Of a stretch of 41,966 bases of DNA, positions 12,272 to 19,136 are shown piece after piece. The stretch is from Gammaproteobacteria bacterium (GTDB lineage: Bacteria; Pseudomonadota; Gammaproteobacteria; Chromatiales; Chromatiaceae). The stretch spans positions 1-41,966 of the forward strand of contig JAABTK010000035.1 in NCBI GenBank assembly GCA_011389885.1, written 5' to 3'. The first letter of the stretch is position 1. Every line of letters begins with the position of its first letter. A program made the translations under genes and the position numbers. The notes beneath the pieces were generated by a model. The model was given only the letters and a program-made list of their open reading frames with translations, searched no databases and was not told the DNA's origin.

Positions 12272-12501
12272 CACGCCTGCGCCGAAGTAACGGCAACAAC
12301 CGGGGCGCCCTCGGAACGCAGAGCACGCGGAGAACCGCAGAGGGCGCAGACAAGAAAAGGTTTTCTCTTGGCGCCCTTTGCGTCTTGGCGAGGGAGGGCC
12401 TTCGTTGCCGATCGACTCGGGCAACAAATAGGATGCGCCGAGGAACGAGGCGCATCGCTTGAACTAGGCGGCGCTGGAGCGCCGGGCAGGGGCGTAAACG
12501 A
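12272..12501. repeat. Repeat debris between cowN and the TPR gene
   Basis: This convergent spacer has a GAACGCAGAGCACGCGGAGA string that is the head of the 235-bp dispersed element (see 14620-14854), an imperfect hairpin near 12349-12377 (CAAGAAAAGG against TTTTCTCTTG), and a half copy of the TAGGATGCGCCGAG / GAGGCGCATC element at 12429-12456. Confidence 0.65.
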
Positions 12502-13017
12502 TTAGCTTGCCGCCTCCGCCGCGTCTTCCATCAGCCGCTCTGCCATCCCCAACACCACGCTACCGCCCACCTGATCCTCGGGATCCAGGGTGCAGAGCCG
12601 GGTCAGCACCCGCCGGGCCTCATCAATCCGGCCCTGGCGCAGGCGCACGAAGCCCAGGGCCTTGAGGCTGTAGAGGTAGTGGCGCAGCGGGCCTTGGGCG
12701 TGGTTCCAGTCGGCCGATTTCGCATTCAGTTTCGTCCAATCGGCGCCAAACCCGCCCTGCGCCGCGGCCTGGGTCAGTACATAATCGATCTGCGCCAGGG
12801 CGTCTTCAAACCGATTGGCATAGGCGTACATTTTGTACAGGGCGATATGAGGCTCCAGGCTGCGGGGCAACCGCTCACAGGCATCGAGCAGCAACCCCTC
12901 GGTCCGCCGCCAATCGGTGAGCACGTCGAGGTCGCTGTTAATCAGCCGTTGCAGCTCAATGGGCGTCACCCCGCCCTGCCCCAACGGCGAGTCGATAAAA
13001 AGGTCGCGTAGTTGCAT
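12502..13017 (-). CDS. TPR-like protein beside nitrogen-fixation genes
   Basis: I do not recognise a named family for this 171-aa protein. It is helical throughout, with TPR-like segments (residues about 36-85: ACERLPRSLEPHIALYKMYA then RFEDALAQIDYVLTQAAA; and about 117-150: LKALGFVRLRQGRIDEARRV then LTRLCTLDPEDQ). There is no signal peptide or membrane segment, so it is probably a cytoplasmic scaffold or assembly partner. The ATG at 13017 has AAGGA 9 bases upstream. It lies 393 bases downstream of the GST-like gene on the same strand, separated by repeats, and may once have belonged to the same sigma-54-driven unit. A nitrogen-fixation role is inferred from context. Confidence 0.75.
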   Translation of the reverse strand: MQLRDLFIDSPLGQGGVTPIELQRLINSDLDVLTDWRRTEGLLLDACERLPRSLEPHIALYKMYAYANRFEDALAQIDYVLTQAAAQGGFGADWTKLNAKSADWNHAQGPLRHYLYSLKALGFVRLRQGRIDEARRVLTRLCTLDPEDQVGGSVVLGMAERLMEDAAEAAS

Positions 13018-13410
13018 TATTGCTGGTCCTTATTCGATTTTGATCGGCCACAGAGGCACAGAGGGCACAGAGCCCATTGGGTTTTGAAGGACTGCCGACC
13101 CTTCACACGGCAAACACCGCCTTAGACGACTGCGCCATCGGCTTCAAATTGATATTAAACCGCGAATAAACGCGAATAAACGCTAAATAAATATTCGCGT
13201 CCATTCGCGTCCATTCGCGGTTCAAATTCTCTTTTTGCGATTAAAAAACCTGCAACCTCTCTGCGTCTGTGGCAAAACAACCCCTAATACAGTCCCATAC
13301 CCCCCGTAGCAAGATGAATATTCGCGTCCATTCGCGTCCATTCGCGGTTCAAATTCTCTTTTTGGGGTGAAAAAACCCTGCACCCTCTGCGCCTCTGTAG
13401 CAAAGATAAA
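13018..13410. repeat. Duplicated 48-bp repeats between the GST and TPR genes
   Basis: Two identical 48-bp segments lie at 13190-13237 and 13317-13364, 127 bases apart, with similarity continuing for about 40 bases after each. The core is ATTCGCGTCCATTCGCG, also seen as a T-for-C variant at 41832-41861. A run of CGCGAATAAA units at 13161-13180 is complementary in style. No gene is seen. Confidence 0.85.
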
Positions 13411-14043
13411 CTACCGATACAGGCTCGAATAGCCCTCTTCTAGCATCACCTGGCGCACCGCGGGGCGTTGCAACATGCGTTGGTAGTGGGCGGCGCAGTG
13501 TTCGGGCAGTGGAATCTCGATGCGGTCGGCCCAAAACTCACAGTAGAACAGGGCGGCGTCGGCGATGCTGAAGCCGCCGAGCAGGTAGTCCGTGCCGGCC
13601 AGTTGGTCGTTGGTCAGGGCGAGGCCCGCCTCTACGACCTCGCGCCCTTGGGTCTTTATCGCCTCCGGGTCGGCCGCGTTGGGGGTGTAGCGCTCGGTGG
13701 TGAAGATGCGGGTGAAGCCCTGGCCGTGGATACTATTCACCGTGTGATTCATCCATTCCAGCGCGCGCAGCTCGCCGTCGAGGTCCGCGGGCAGGAGTTT
13801 GCGGCGCGGGTGGGCGCGGGCCAGCCACCAGGCGATGGATTGAAAATCGGTCAGGGCGACGCCGTCGGCGCGCACCAGCGTCGGGATGGTCCCCTTGGGG
13901 TTGAGGGCGCGGTATTCCGGCTTATCCTGATCGCCTTTTAGCAAATTGACCAAGTGGGCCTCAAACACCAGGCCGCACTCTTCGAGCAGGATGTGGATGC
14001 CGGTGCTGCACGAGCCCGGGGTCATGTAGAAGCGCATGTTCAT
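13411..14043 (-). CDS. Glutathione S-transferase-like protein, nif-associated
   Basis: The 210-aa protein has a thioredoxin-fold N-terminal domain (MRFYMTPGSCSTGIHILLEE; the cis-Pro motif NPKGTIPTL near residue 55; DFQSIAWWLAR) and an all-helical C-terminal domain (GFSIADAALFYCEF). The SCST segment near residue 11 supplies Ser/Cys as the likely thiol-activating residue. Its ATG overlaps the stop of the upstream 121-aa gene (ATGA, 14040-14043), so the two are translationally coupled and share the sigma-54 promoter at 14439-14454. GST-like genes are known within some nif clusters, but their substrate is unknown. The N-terminal ATG (14043) rather than the ATG two codons later is chosen for the overlap. 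Confidence 0.85.
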   Translation of the reverse strand: MNMRFYMTPGSCSTGIHILLEECGLVFEAHLVNLLKGDQDKPEYRALNPKGTIPTLVRADGVALTDFQSIAWWLARAHPRRKLLPADLDGELRALEWMNHTVNSIHGQGFTRIFTTERYTPNAADPEAIKTQGREVVEAGLALTNDQLAGTDYLLGGFSIADAALFYCEFWADRIEIPLPEHCAAHYQRMLQRPAVRQVMLEEGYSSLYR

Positions 14044-14405
14044 GCGAAGAGCCCCTGTTGCCGGATCATCGCCTTAAAGCCCTTCATCACCGGGCGGGAG
14101 ATCCGGGTCTCGGCCAGTACGCGCTTTTCGTAGATGTGCATTCTCATTGCATCGTCTAGGCTGTGGCGGGCCGCTGCGATGAGGCGGCGGATGTCGTCGC
14201 CCAGGATCGCGCCCGGGCGGTCCTTCACTTGGTCGTAGAGCAGGGCCATGACGACCTTTTCCTCTAGGGCCATTTTGCATTTGCCGTCGAGGATCTTGAG
14301 CATCACCGAGGTGGCGCAATCGATGTCGATGGGGCGCAACGGCTGGGCTGCGACCCAGGCTGCGACCCAGGCCTCCAGGTGGTTGAATTGGGCTGGCTGC
14401 TTCAT
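14040..14405 (-). CDS. Unknown 121-aa protein, first gene of a sigma-54/NifA operon
   Basis: I do not recognise this protein. It is predicted helical and soluble, with a small internal repeat (AWVAAWVAAQ, residues 13-22). The centre (IDCATSVMLKILDGKCKMAL) and a basic C-terminus (RVLAETRISRPVMKGFKAMI) stand out. A longer open frame reaches 14495, but the ATG at 14405 lies just downstream of the sigma-54 promoter start region, whereas the longer start would be upstream of it. No strong ribosome binding site is visible. Its stop overlaps the GST-like ATG. Regulation by NifA and sigma-54 (sites at 14497-14512 and 14439-14454) ties it to nitrogen fixation. Confidence 0.75.
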   Translation of the reverse strand: MKQPAQFNHLEAWVAAWVAAQPLRPIDIDCATSVMLKILDGKCKMALEEKVVMALLYDQVKDRPGAILGDDIRRLIAAARHSLDDAMRMHIYEKRVLAETRISRPVMKGFKAMIRQQGLFA

Positions 14406-14438
14406 GGCTTGTCGGGTTTGCTGGCGATACAGGCGACA

Positions 14439-14454
14439 AGCAAGGGATGGGCCA
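14439..14454 (-). promoter_or_regulatory. Sigma-54 (-24/-12) promoter of the 121-aa/GST operon
   Basis: Read on the minus strand, TGGCCCATCCCTTGCT matches TGGCACRNNNNTTGCW at 11 of 12 specified positions, with GG and GC at the correct spacing. Transcription would begin near 14428, about 23 bases before the ATG at 14405. Confidence 0.85.
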
Positions 14455-14496
14455 ACGCGTAAGCGATTGTTTTCCCAGCAGTCAAGCGGCATCAAA

Positions 14497-14512
14497 TGTC
14501 AGGATTCAGACA
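14497..14512. promoter_or_regulatory. NifA upstream activator site (TGT-N10-ACA)
   Basis: TGTCAGGATTCAGACA is a perfect TGT-N10-ACA NifA-binding pattern. It ends 43 bases upstream of the -24 element, or about 70-84 bases from the predicted start. That is close, but inside the range used by NifA with sigma-54. The paired occurrence makes chance unlikely. Confidence 0.75.
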
Positions 14513-14619
14513 GATGCCTTTATCGATGCACGGTGCTTGCCCCCCGCCGCGGTTCAAACACCGCCGAGCGAACCCGAGTGCAGCCGCGCCTAAGTATCGG
14601 ACACCAGCTAGGCGCTCTT

Positions 14620-14854
14620 GGAACGCAGAGCGCGCGGAGAACCGCAGGGGGGGGCAGAGAGGCCTTGCGATTGAAAGGATCAGCGCCGTCCCCGACACCC
14701 CGCCGCTTCGGCGTCGAATGCACTCCGCTTGTCCACCCCCTGTATGCCTGCGGGCACGGGGCGTACACGCCTTGGCCCGGGCGCGTAACCGGAAACCCGC
14801 ACAGCCCGAGGGCTGTTCCTCCAGGCGGCTAGGCGAGGCTTCAGCGCCGGGCGG
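14620..14854 (+). repeat. 235-bp dispersed element, copy 1
   Basis: This copy aligns over its whole length, by eye at roughly 80% identity, with the reverse complement of 17857-18090. Shared blocks include CGCGGAGAACCGCAG, GATTGAAAGGATCAGCGCCG, CCACCCCCTGTATG, ACACGCCTTGGCCCGGG and CGCACAGCCCGAGGGC. It has no convincing reading frame. Its first 35 bases recur alone in many intergenic regions of the window. Confidence 0.85.
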
Positions 14855-15178
14855 ACGCAAGCGAGCAAACAAACCGCCTCCGCACGCTCTGCGGTCCTCG
14901 GTACCCTCTGCGTTGCTAGGAGCCGTTGTTTCCGTTATTCACCCGCAGGCATACTAGAGCCTCCAATACGCGGGGCCACAAGCTGGAGCCTGGGGACCAG
15001 CGGTGTTTCAAGCTTGCGTTGGAATGCTACAAGGATCTCCGCCAATAGCCTAAGCTGTGTGTCTTGCCCTAAAATGCACCGGTACGGCCTTTCACCGAAA
15101 CCGCCCCTGCACGCCCTGCGGCTCTCCGCCTGCCCGGCGCGAATCAAATTCAATTACAGGCTTCAACAGGAGATCAGC

Positions 15179-15755
15179 ATGTCACAGCCCGCATTGCAAC
15201 GCGACGCCTGGATCTCGCCCGAGCAATACCTGGCGGGCGAGGACGAGGCCGAGGGCCGTCACGAATATGTCGATGGCGCAGTCTATGCCATGGCGGGCGG
15301 GAGCCGGAACCACAACAGCATTGCGCTAAATATCGCGAGTTTTCTTCGGGCGCAGTTGCGCGGCTCGCCGTGCCGGGTCTTTAATGGAGAACGTCAAGAC
15401 CCGCATCCAAACGAATCAAGGCTGCCGCTTCTACTCCCCGGACATCCAGGTGGGTTGCCGCGAGCAGGCCGCCGACAGCCAGGAGGAACGGGCGCCCAAG
15501 CTGGTGATTGAGGTCCTCTGCAACTCCACCGAGCGGCGGGACCGGGCGGATAAGTTCTTCGCCGACCGCCGGCTTGAGAGCCTGGAGGAGTATATGCTGG
15601 TGGCCCAGGACACGCGCCGGGTCGAGGTGTTGCGGCGCGCCCGCGGGTGGGAATGGGAGCTGTACACGGCGCCCGACGCCCGAATCCGGCTCGACTCGGT
15701 GGGCGCGGAATTGGCGGTCGAGATGATCTATAAGGATATCGTATTGCCGGATTGA
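15179..15755 (+). pseudogene. Uma2-family nuclease gene, single frameshift
   Basis: The two halves together form a full Uma2 (PF05685) protein of the PD-(D/E)xK fold. The first frame carries MSQPALQRDAWISPEQYLAG, RHEYVDGAVYAMAGGSRNHN and GSPCRVF. The second, from about 15384, carries ENVKTRIQ, FYSPDIQVGC, KLVIEVLCNSTERRDRADKF and SLEEYMLVAQDTRRVEV. The break is at TTTAATGG near 15380; removing one A gives CRVFMENVKTRIQ, the normal family sequence. The ATG at 15179 has AGGAG upstream. Uma2 proteins are very numerous in some bacteria and of uncertain function, so the loss may be tolerated. A sequencing error is also possible. Confidence 0.85.
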
Positions 15756-15791
15756 GGGGCTGCGGGCGCCCGGTGAGCGCCCGCCGAACCG

Positions 15792-17711
15792 TCACCCCTG
15801 ATAGGTCGCCTTAAAGTGCGAAAGCGCCCCGCCGGCGCGCAGCACGGCCATGTCCTTTGCGCCATAGGCGGGATCCAACGGGAGCTTTTCGCCGCCTAGG
15901 TCCAGGGTGATTTCGCCTTCCAGGTTGGTCACGTTCAGGGTCACCGCGTCGCCCTGGGTGATCTTTTCGTAATCATCCGGGTAGCGGAAGGTCAGCGGCA
16001 CGATGCCGAAGTTCACCAGATTGGCCACATGGATGCGGGCGAACTGCTTGACGATCACCGCGCGAATGCCGAGCCAGCGCGGGCACAGCGCCGCATGCTC
16101 GCGGGAGCTGCCCTGGCCGTAGTTCTCGCCGCCCACCAGGATGCCATGGCCGCCGGCGTCGCGGTGCTTCAGCGCCCGGCGGGAGAAGGTCGGATCCACC
16201 AGGTTGAAGGTGGCCTGCATGGCGTACTCCTTAACGTTGGAGCGCAGCGGCAGATAGATCCCCGCCGGCTGAATGTCGTCGGTCGAGATATTGTCGCCGA
16301 GCTTCAGCAGCACCTCGCCTTCAAGCTGGCCGGGCAGGGGGTCGAAGTCGGGCAGCGGCACGATGTTGGGGCCGCGAACGATTGCCACCTTCTCCGCCTC
16401 GTCGGCGGGCGGCGGCAGTTGGAAGGACTGGGTGTCCACCACCTGGGGCGCCGGCTTGAACGCCACCGACTCCGTCGGCAGGCTGATCTCGCCGGTGAGG
16501 GCCGAGGCCGCGGCCACCAGCGGGCTGACCAAATGCACCTGGGCGTCCGGGGTGCCGGAGCGCTTGGGGAAGTTGCGGTTAAAGGTGCGCAGGGAAATGG
16601 AGCCCGAGGGCGGCGAGCCGCCCTGGCCGATGCAGGCCCCGCAGCCGTTCTCCAGCACCCGCACGCCGGACATAAAGACATCACTCAAATACCCCGAGTT
16701 GGCCATCATCACCGCCACCGCCCGCGATCCGGGATAAAGCAGGGTGTCCACCGCCACCCGCTTGCCCTTCAGAAGCTCCGCAAAGCTGGCGATGTTTTCG
16801 TAGGAGCTGTTGGTGCAGGAGCCCACGCAGACCTGCTGGATCTTGGTCCCCAAATGGTCCGCCACCCGCTCCACCTGGCCCGGCGAGGGGTAAAGGGCGA
16901 TCAGCGGCTCCAACTGGTCCAGGTCGATTGCGATGGTATCGCTGTACGTCGCGCCCTCGTCCGCCGCCAGCGGGCGGTAGTCGGCCTCGCGCTGGCGGCT
17001 GGCCAGGTACTCGCGGGTGCGCTCATCGCTCGGAAAGATGGAGGTGGAGGCCCCCATCTCCGCGCCCATATTGGTAATGGTGGCGCGCTCGGACAGCGAC
17101 AAACTGGCCGCCCCCGGGCCGCCGTACTCAAAGATTTTGCCCTTGCCGCCCTTCACCCCGACGATGGAGAGCATCTTTAAGATCACATCCATGGCCTGCA
17201 CGCCCGGTTGCAGGCTGCCGGTAAGATGCACCTTCACCACCTCCGGCATCGGCACCCTGTATTCGCCAGTAGCCATGGCCAGGGCCACATCGTAGCCGCC
17301 GGCGCCGAAATAGATGGCCCCCATGCCGCCGGCGTTCACCGTGTGCGAATCGGCCCCCAAACCGGTCATGCCCGGCTTCACGAAGTTTTCGATATTCAGA
17401 AAGTGGCAAATCCCGGCCCCGGGCGGCGAGAACACGATACCGAGCTTCTTCGAAATGGTGCGCAGGTACTCGTGGTCGTCCGGGTTGCGAAAGCCCGACT
17501 GCATCATGGAGTGATCCACAAAGTTGACCGACAACGGCTTCACCCGCGTCACGCCCATGGCCTCCAATTGCAGCATGGCCATAGTGCCGGTGGCATCCTG
17601 GGTGAAGGCCTGATCGATGCCAATGGTGATGGGCTCGCCCGCCGCCGGCAGCTCGCCGCCGCCCGTCAGATGCTCGGAGAGGATCTTCTCCGTAAGGTTC
17701 AGGGGTTTCAT
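15792..17711 (-). CDS. Aconitate hydratase, short Aquifex-type
   Basis: This 639-aa iron-sulfur enzyme interconverts citrate and isocitrate. The [4Fe-4S] ligands are Cys299 (VGSCTNSSYEN), Cys357 and Cys360 (NGCGACIGQGGSPPSG). The swivel domain is fused at the C-terminus (GDNISTDDIQPAG; GGENYGQGSSREHAALCPRW). It is much shorter than the AcnA (about 890 aa) or AcnB (about 865 aa) enzymes usual in gammaproteobacteria and resembles the putative-aconitase type first defined in Aquifex. I use the ATG at 17711 (MKPLNLTEKIL); an upstream ATG at 17750 adds 13 residues. A related dehydratase such as homoaconitase is possible but less likely. Confidence 0.88.
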   Translation of the reverse strand: MKPLNLTEKILSEHLTGGGELPAAGEPITIGIDQAFTQDATGTMAMLQLEAMGVTRVKPLSVNFVDHSMMQSGFRNPDDHEYLRTISKKLGIVFSPPGAGICHFLNIENFVKPGMTGLGADSHTVNAGGMGAIYFGAGGYDVALAMATGEYRVPMPEVVKVHLTGSLQPGVQAMDVILKMLSIVGVKGGKGKIFEYGGPGAASLSLSERATITNMGAEMGASTSIFPSDERTREYLASRQREADYRPLAADEGATYSDTIAIDLDQLEPLIALYPSPGQVERVADHLGTKIQQVCVGSCTNSSYENIASFAELLKGKRVAVDTLLYPGSRAVAVMMANSGYLSDVFMSGVRVLENGCGACIGQGGSPPSGSISLRTFNRNFPKRSGTPDAQVHLVSPLVAAASALTGEISLPTESVAFKPAPQVVDTQSFQLPPPADEAEKVAIVRGPNIVPLPDFDPLPGQLEGEVLLKLGDNISTDDIQPAGIYLPLRSNVKEYAMQATFNLVDPTFSRRALKHRDAGGHGILVGGENYGQGSSREHAALCPRWLGIRAVIVKQFARIHVANLVNFGIVPLTFRYPDDYEKITQGDAVTLNVTNLEGEITLDLGGEKLPLDPAYGAKDMAVLRAGGALSHFKATYQG

Positions 17712-17759
17712 GCAATGGTCATCCTCGATGCTGCGAAAAAAGCCCATCATTATCTAACC

Positions 17760-17855
17760 TTAGCGCGCTGCGAGCAACCGCCGCCCGGCCGCGCTCAAGC
17801 GATAGCGCGGCAACCGGCCGTTGGGCCTGTCCGGAACCGTCATTTCAATCAGCCC
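17760..17855 (-). pseudogene. C-terminal remnant of a winged-helix (Fic/ATPase-type) protein
   Basis: The minus strand encodes GLIEMTVPDRPNGRLPRY followed by RLSAAGRRLLAAR and a stop. This pattern (EMT-PDKPNSRLQKYRLT) is the usual last segment of the winged-helix domain at the end of many Fic-family or AlbA_2-type ATP-binding proteins. The coding similarity stops exactly at the edge of the 235-bp element (17857), so only about 31 residues remain. Family identification is from memory of the pattern. Confidence 0.5.
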
Positions 17856-17856
17856 C

Positions 17857-18090
17857 GCCGCCGGCGCCAAAGCGCCGCCTAGCCGCCCGGAGTACCGCCC
17901 TCGGGCTGTGCGGGCCTCCGGTTACGCCCCCGGGCCAAGGCGTGTAGGCTCCAAGCCCGCAGTCATACAGGGGGTGGGCAAGCGAAGTGCCTTCGCCGCT
18001 GAGGCGGCGGGTGTCGGGTGCGGCGCTGATCCTTTCAATCGAAACGCCCCTCTGCGCCCTCTGCGGTTCTCCGCGTGCCCTGCGCTCCAC
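17857..18090 (-). repeat. 235-bp dispersed element, copy 2 (inverted)
   Basis: This is the inverted counterpart of 14620-14854. It is bounded by gene debris on both sides: a winged-helix tail ending at 17855 and a transposase head beginning at 18088-18091. The two copies enclose the nif-type promoter-distal spacer, the Uma2 gene and the aconitase gene. Confidence 0.85.
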
Positions 18091-18204
18091 ATAGGCATCG
18101 ATCCCTCAAAGCGGGTTCGCCTCCGTGGCATAATCGTCCAGGGCGGGCGCAAACATCGTCGGCCGTTGACGATTGATGCCCTCTTTGTAGCGTCGGTTTG
18201 GCAT
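18088..18204 (-). pseudogene. N-terminal remnant of an IS1182-like transposase
   Basis: From the ATG at 18204 the minus strand reads MPNRRYKEGINRQRPTMF, then APALDDYATEANPL, a TGA stop, and GIDAYV. This is the DUF772-type start of IS1182-like transposases (LDDY, E-NP-RAIDAYV). The stop at 18106-18108 sits where the conserved Arg of NPVRAIDAYV is expected, so a CGA-to-TGA change is likely. The rest of the gene is missing beyond the 235-bp element. Confidence 0.6.
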
Positions 18205-18433
18205 GGCGATCTTGTACGTCGTCGAATCCCGGATACTTTATCGCGGATTGGGAATACTTGCACAACCTCTGGAGCGTGAGAACGATGTAATCCCAGGCCC
18301 ACCCCAGGCCCATCAGCTTGTTCTTCTTGCCCTTCACCACGATCACCAGCAGGCTGGTATGGGAACTTTCGTCCAGCAGTTTCTGCACCTTGGGGAAGCC
18401 GGTGGAGGGCTTGCAGTACATCAGCTTCTTCAA
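18205..18433 (-). other. Unassigned open frame upstream of the transposase remnant
   Basis: A minus-strand frame from the ATG at 18433 reads with protein-like composition (KVQKLLDESSHTSLLVIVVK, then GKKNKLMGLGWAWDYIVLTL) before running into the transposase remnant in another frame. I do not recognise it. It may be part of an older gene broken by the same events, or a chance frame. Confidence 0.25.
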
Positions 18434-18591
18434 AGGGTGAATTTTTTAGCACGGGAAACGGCATGGCCCACAGCGTGCCCCCGGGTCTACCCGCGGCCGA
18501 ATCCTATAACCCCGACAATTAAGAACATTTCCCTTTCCTGCCACGATTCGGTATCTTTGTCGCCCAATGGCCACAGGTAAAGGGGGTGGGG

Positions 18592-18981
18592 ATGGAGCTG
18601 CGATTGGAAGCCGCGGATGAACGGGTTCTGGGTGAGGTGCGAGGTGAACTGGAGGGCCTTATCGAGCGCTATGGCATGGCGGATGAGCTGCAACTGATTG
18701 AAGCTCGCGAGGCGGCGGGTGAGGCGCGGCACCGGGGAGACCCGGTAACCCTCGCCACCATTGCCCTGGTGGCGGCGGGCGCGGGCGGCGCCCTGACCGT
18801 GGCCATGGGCAAGGCCGGTTTTCTCACCCAACTGGCGCGGGTGCTGGAAAAGTATCTCCACGGCGGGCAGGTGCGGGCGGTGATCAAGGAGACGCCCAAG
18901 ACCAGGACCCTGGAGCTGGAGGGCAGCGCCCGCCAGGTGGAGAGGCTGCTCACCGCCTGGCTGGAGAAGCCGCGTGATTGA
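18592..18981 (+). CDS. EACC1-like membrane component of a conflict system
   Basis: The 129-aa protein has an N-terminal strand-rich part (MELRLEAADERVLGEVRGEL), one Gly/Ala-rich hydrophobic segment (about residues 52-77, LATIALVAAGAGGALTVAMG), an amphipathic helix (FLTQLARVLEKYL) and a C-terminal strand-helix unit (TLELEGSARQVERLL). This layout fits the effector-associated constant component EACC1 found next to CHAT, caspase-like or STAND proteins. The ATG at 18592 has AGGGGGTGGGG just upstream; a GTG two codons earlier is possible. It lies 155 bases upstream of the CHAT-STAND gene on the same strand, separated by inverted repeats. The EACC1 call rests on layout and context and is moderate. 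Confidence 0.6.
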   Translation: MELRLEAADERVLGEVRGELEGLIERYGMADELQLIEAREAAGEARHRGDPVTLATIALVAAGAGGALTVAMGKAGFLTQLARVLEKYLHGGQVRAVIKETPKTRTLELEGSARQVERLLTAWLEKPRD

Positions 18982-18990
18982 GGCCATGAA

Positions 18991-19057
18991 ATGTGCCGAC
19001 GCAGGAGGCGCATCGACTCGGGCGGCTCTGATGCGCCTCGTTCCTCGGCACATCCTA
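18991..19057. repeat. Inverted repeat TGTGCCGA / TCGGCACA
   Basis: Arms ATGTGCCGAC...GAGGCGCATC and GATGCGCCTC...TCGGCACAT face each other around a GACTCGGGCGGCTCT centre. The same arms form a 73-bp inverted repeat at 41696-41768, and a half copy is at 12429-12456. It lies between the EACC1-like and CHAT genes. Confidence 0.85.
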
Positions 19058-19082
19058 TACAGCCGGGAAATGATTCAGGCCC

Positions 19083-19115
19083 AGGAGTGGCAGTCCTTGA
19101 AGGACTGCCACTCCT
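19083..19115. repeat. 33-bp palindrome (AGGAGTGGCAGTCC family), copy 1
   Basis: AGGAGTGGCAGTCCTT, a single G, and its exact complement form a perfect hairpin. A second copy at 33123-33155 has the same arms except one compensated base pair. The flanking GGGAAATGATTCAGG also matches the other copy's flank in inverted orientation. It ends 22 bases before the CHAT gene start, where it could form an RNA hairpin in the leader. Confidence 0.92.
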
Positions 19116-19136
19116 CGGTGGAGTAAGGGGCCGAGC

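Larger units (their letters stand above)
14406..15178. other. Gene-free stretch upstream of the nif-type operon
   Basis: Apart from the promoter and activator site, this stretch holds copy 1 of the 235-bp dispersed element (14620-14854) followed by a fragment of the same repeat style near 14875-14925. I see no gene in it. Confidence 0.6.

Noticed and set aside
14492-14957. Overlapping open frames on both strands upstream of the 121-aa gene
   Set aside because: They coincide with the 235-bp non-coding repeat and the promoter region, and have Arg/Pro/Ala-rich compositions without motifs.
16029-17180. Long open frame (383 codons) on the plus strand opposite the aconitase gene
   Set aside because: It is a GC-driven shadow of the minus-strand gene: its composition is His/Gly/Arg/Ala-rich without any family motif.
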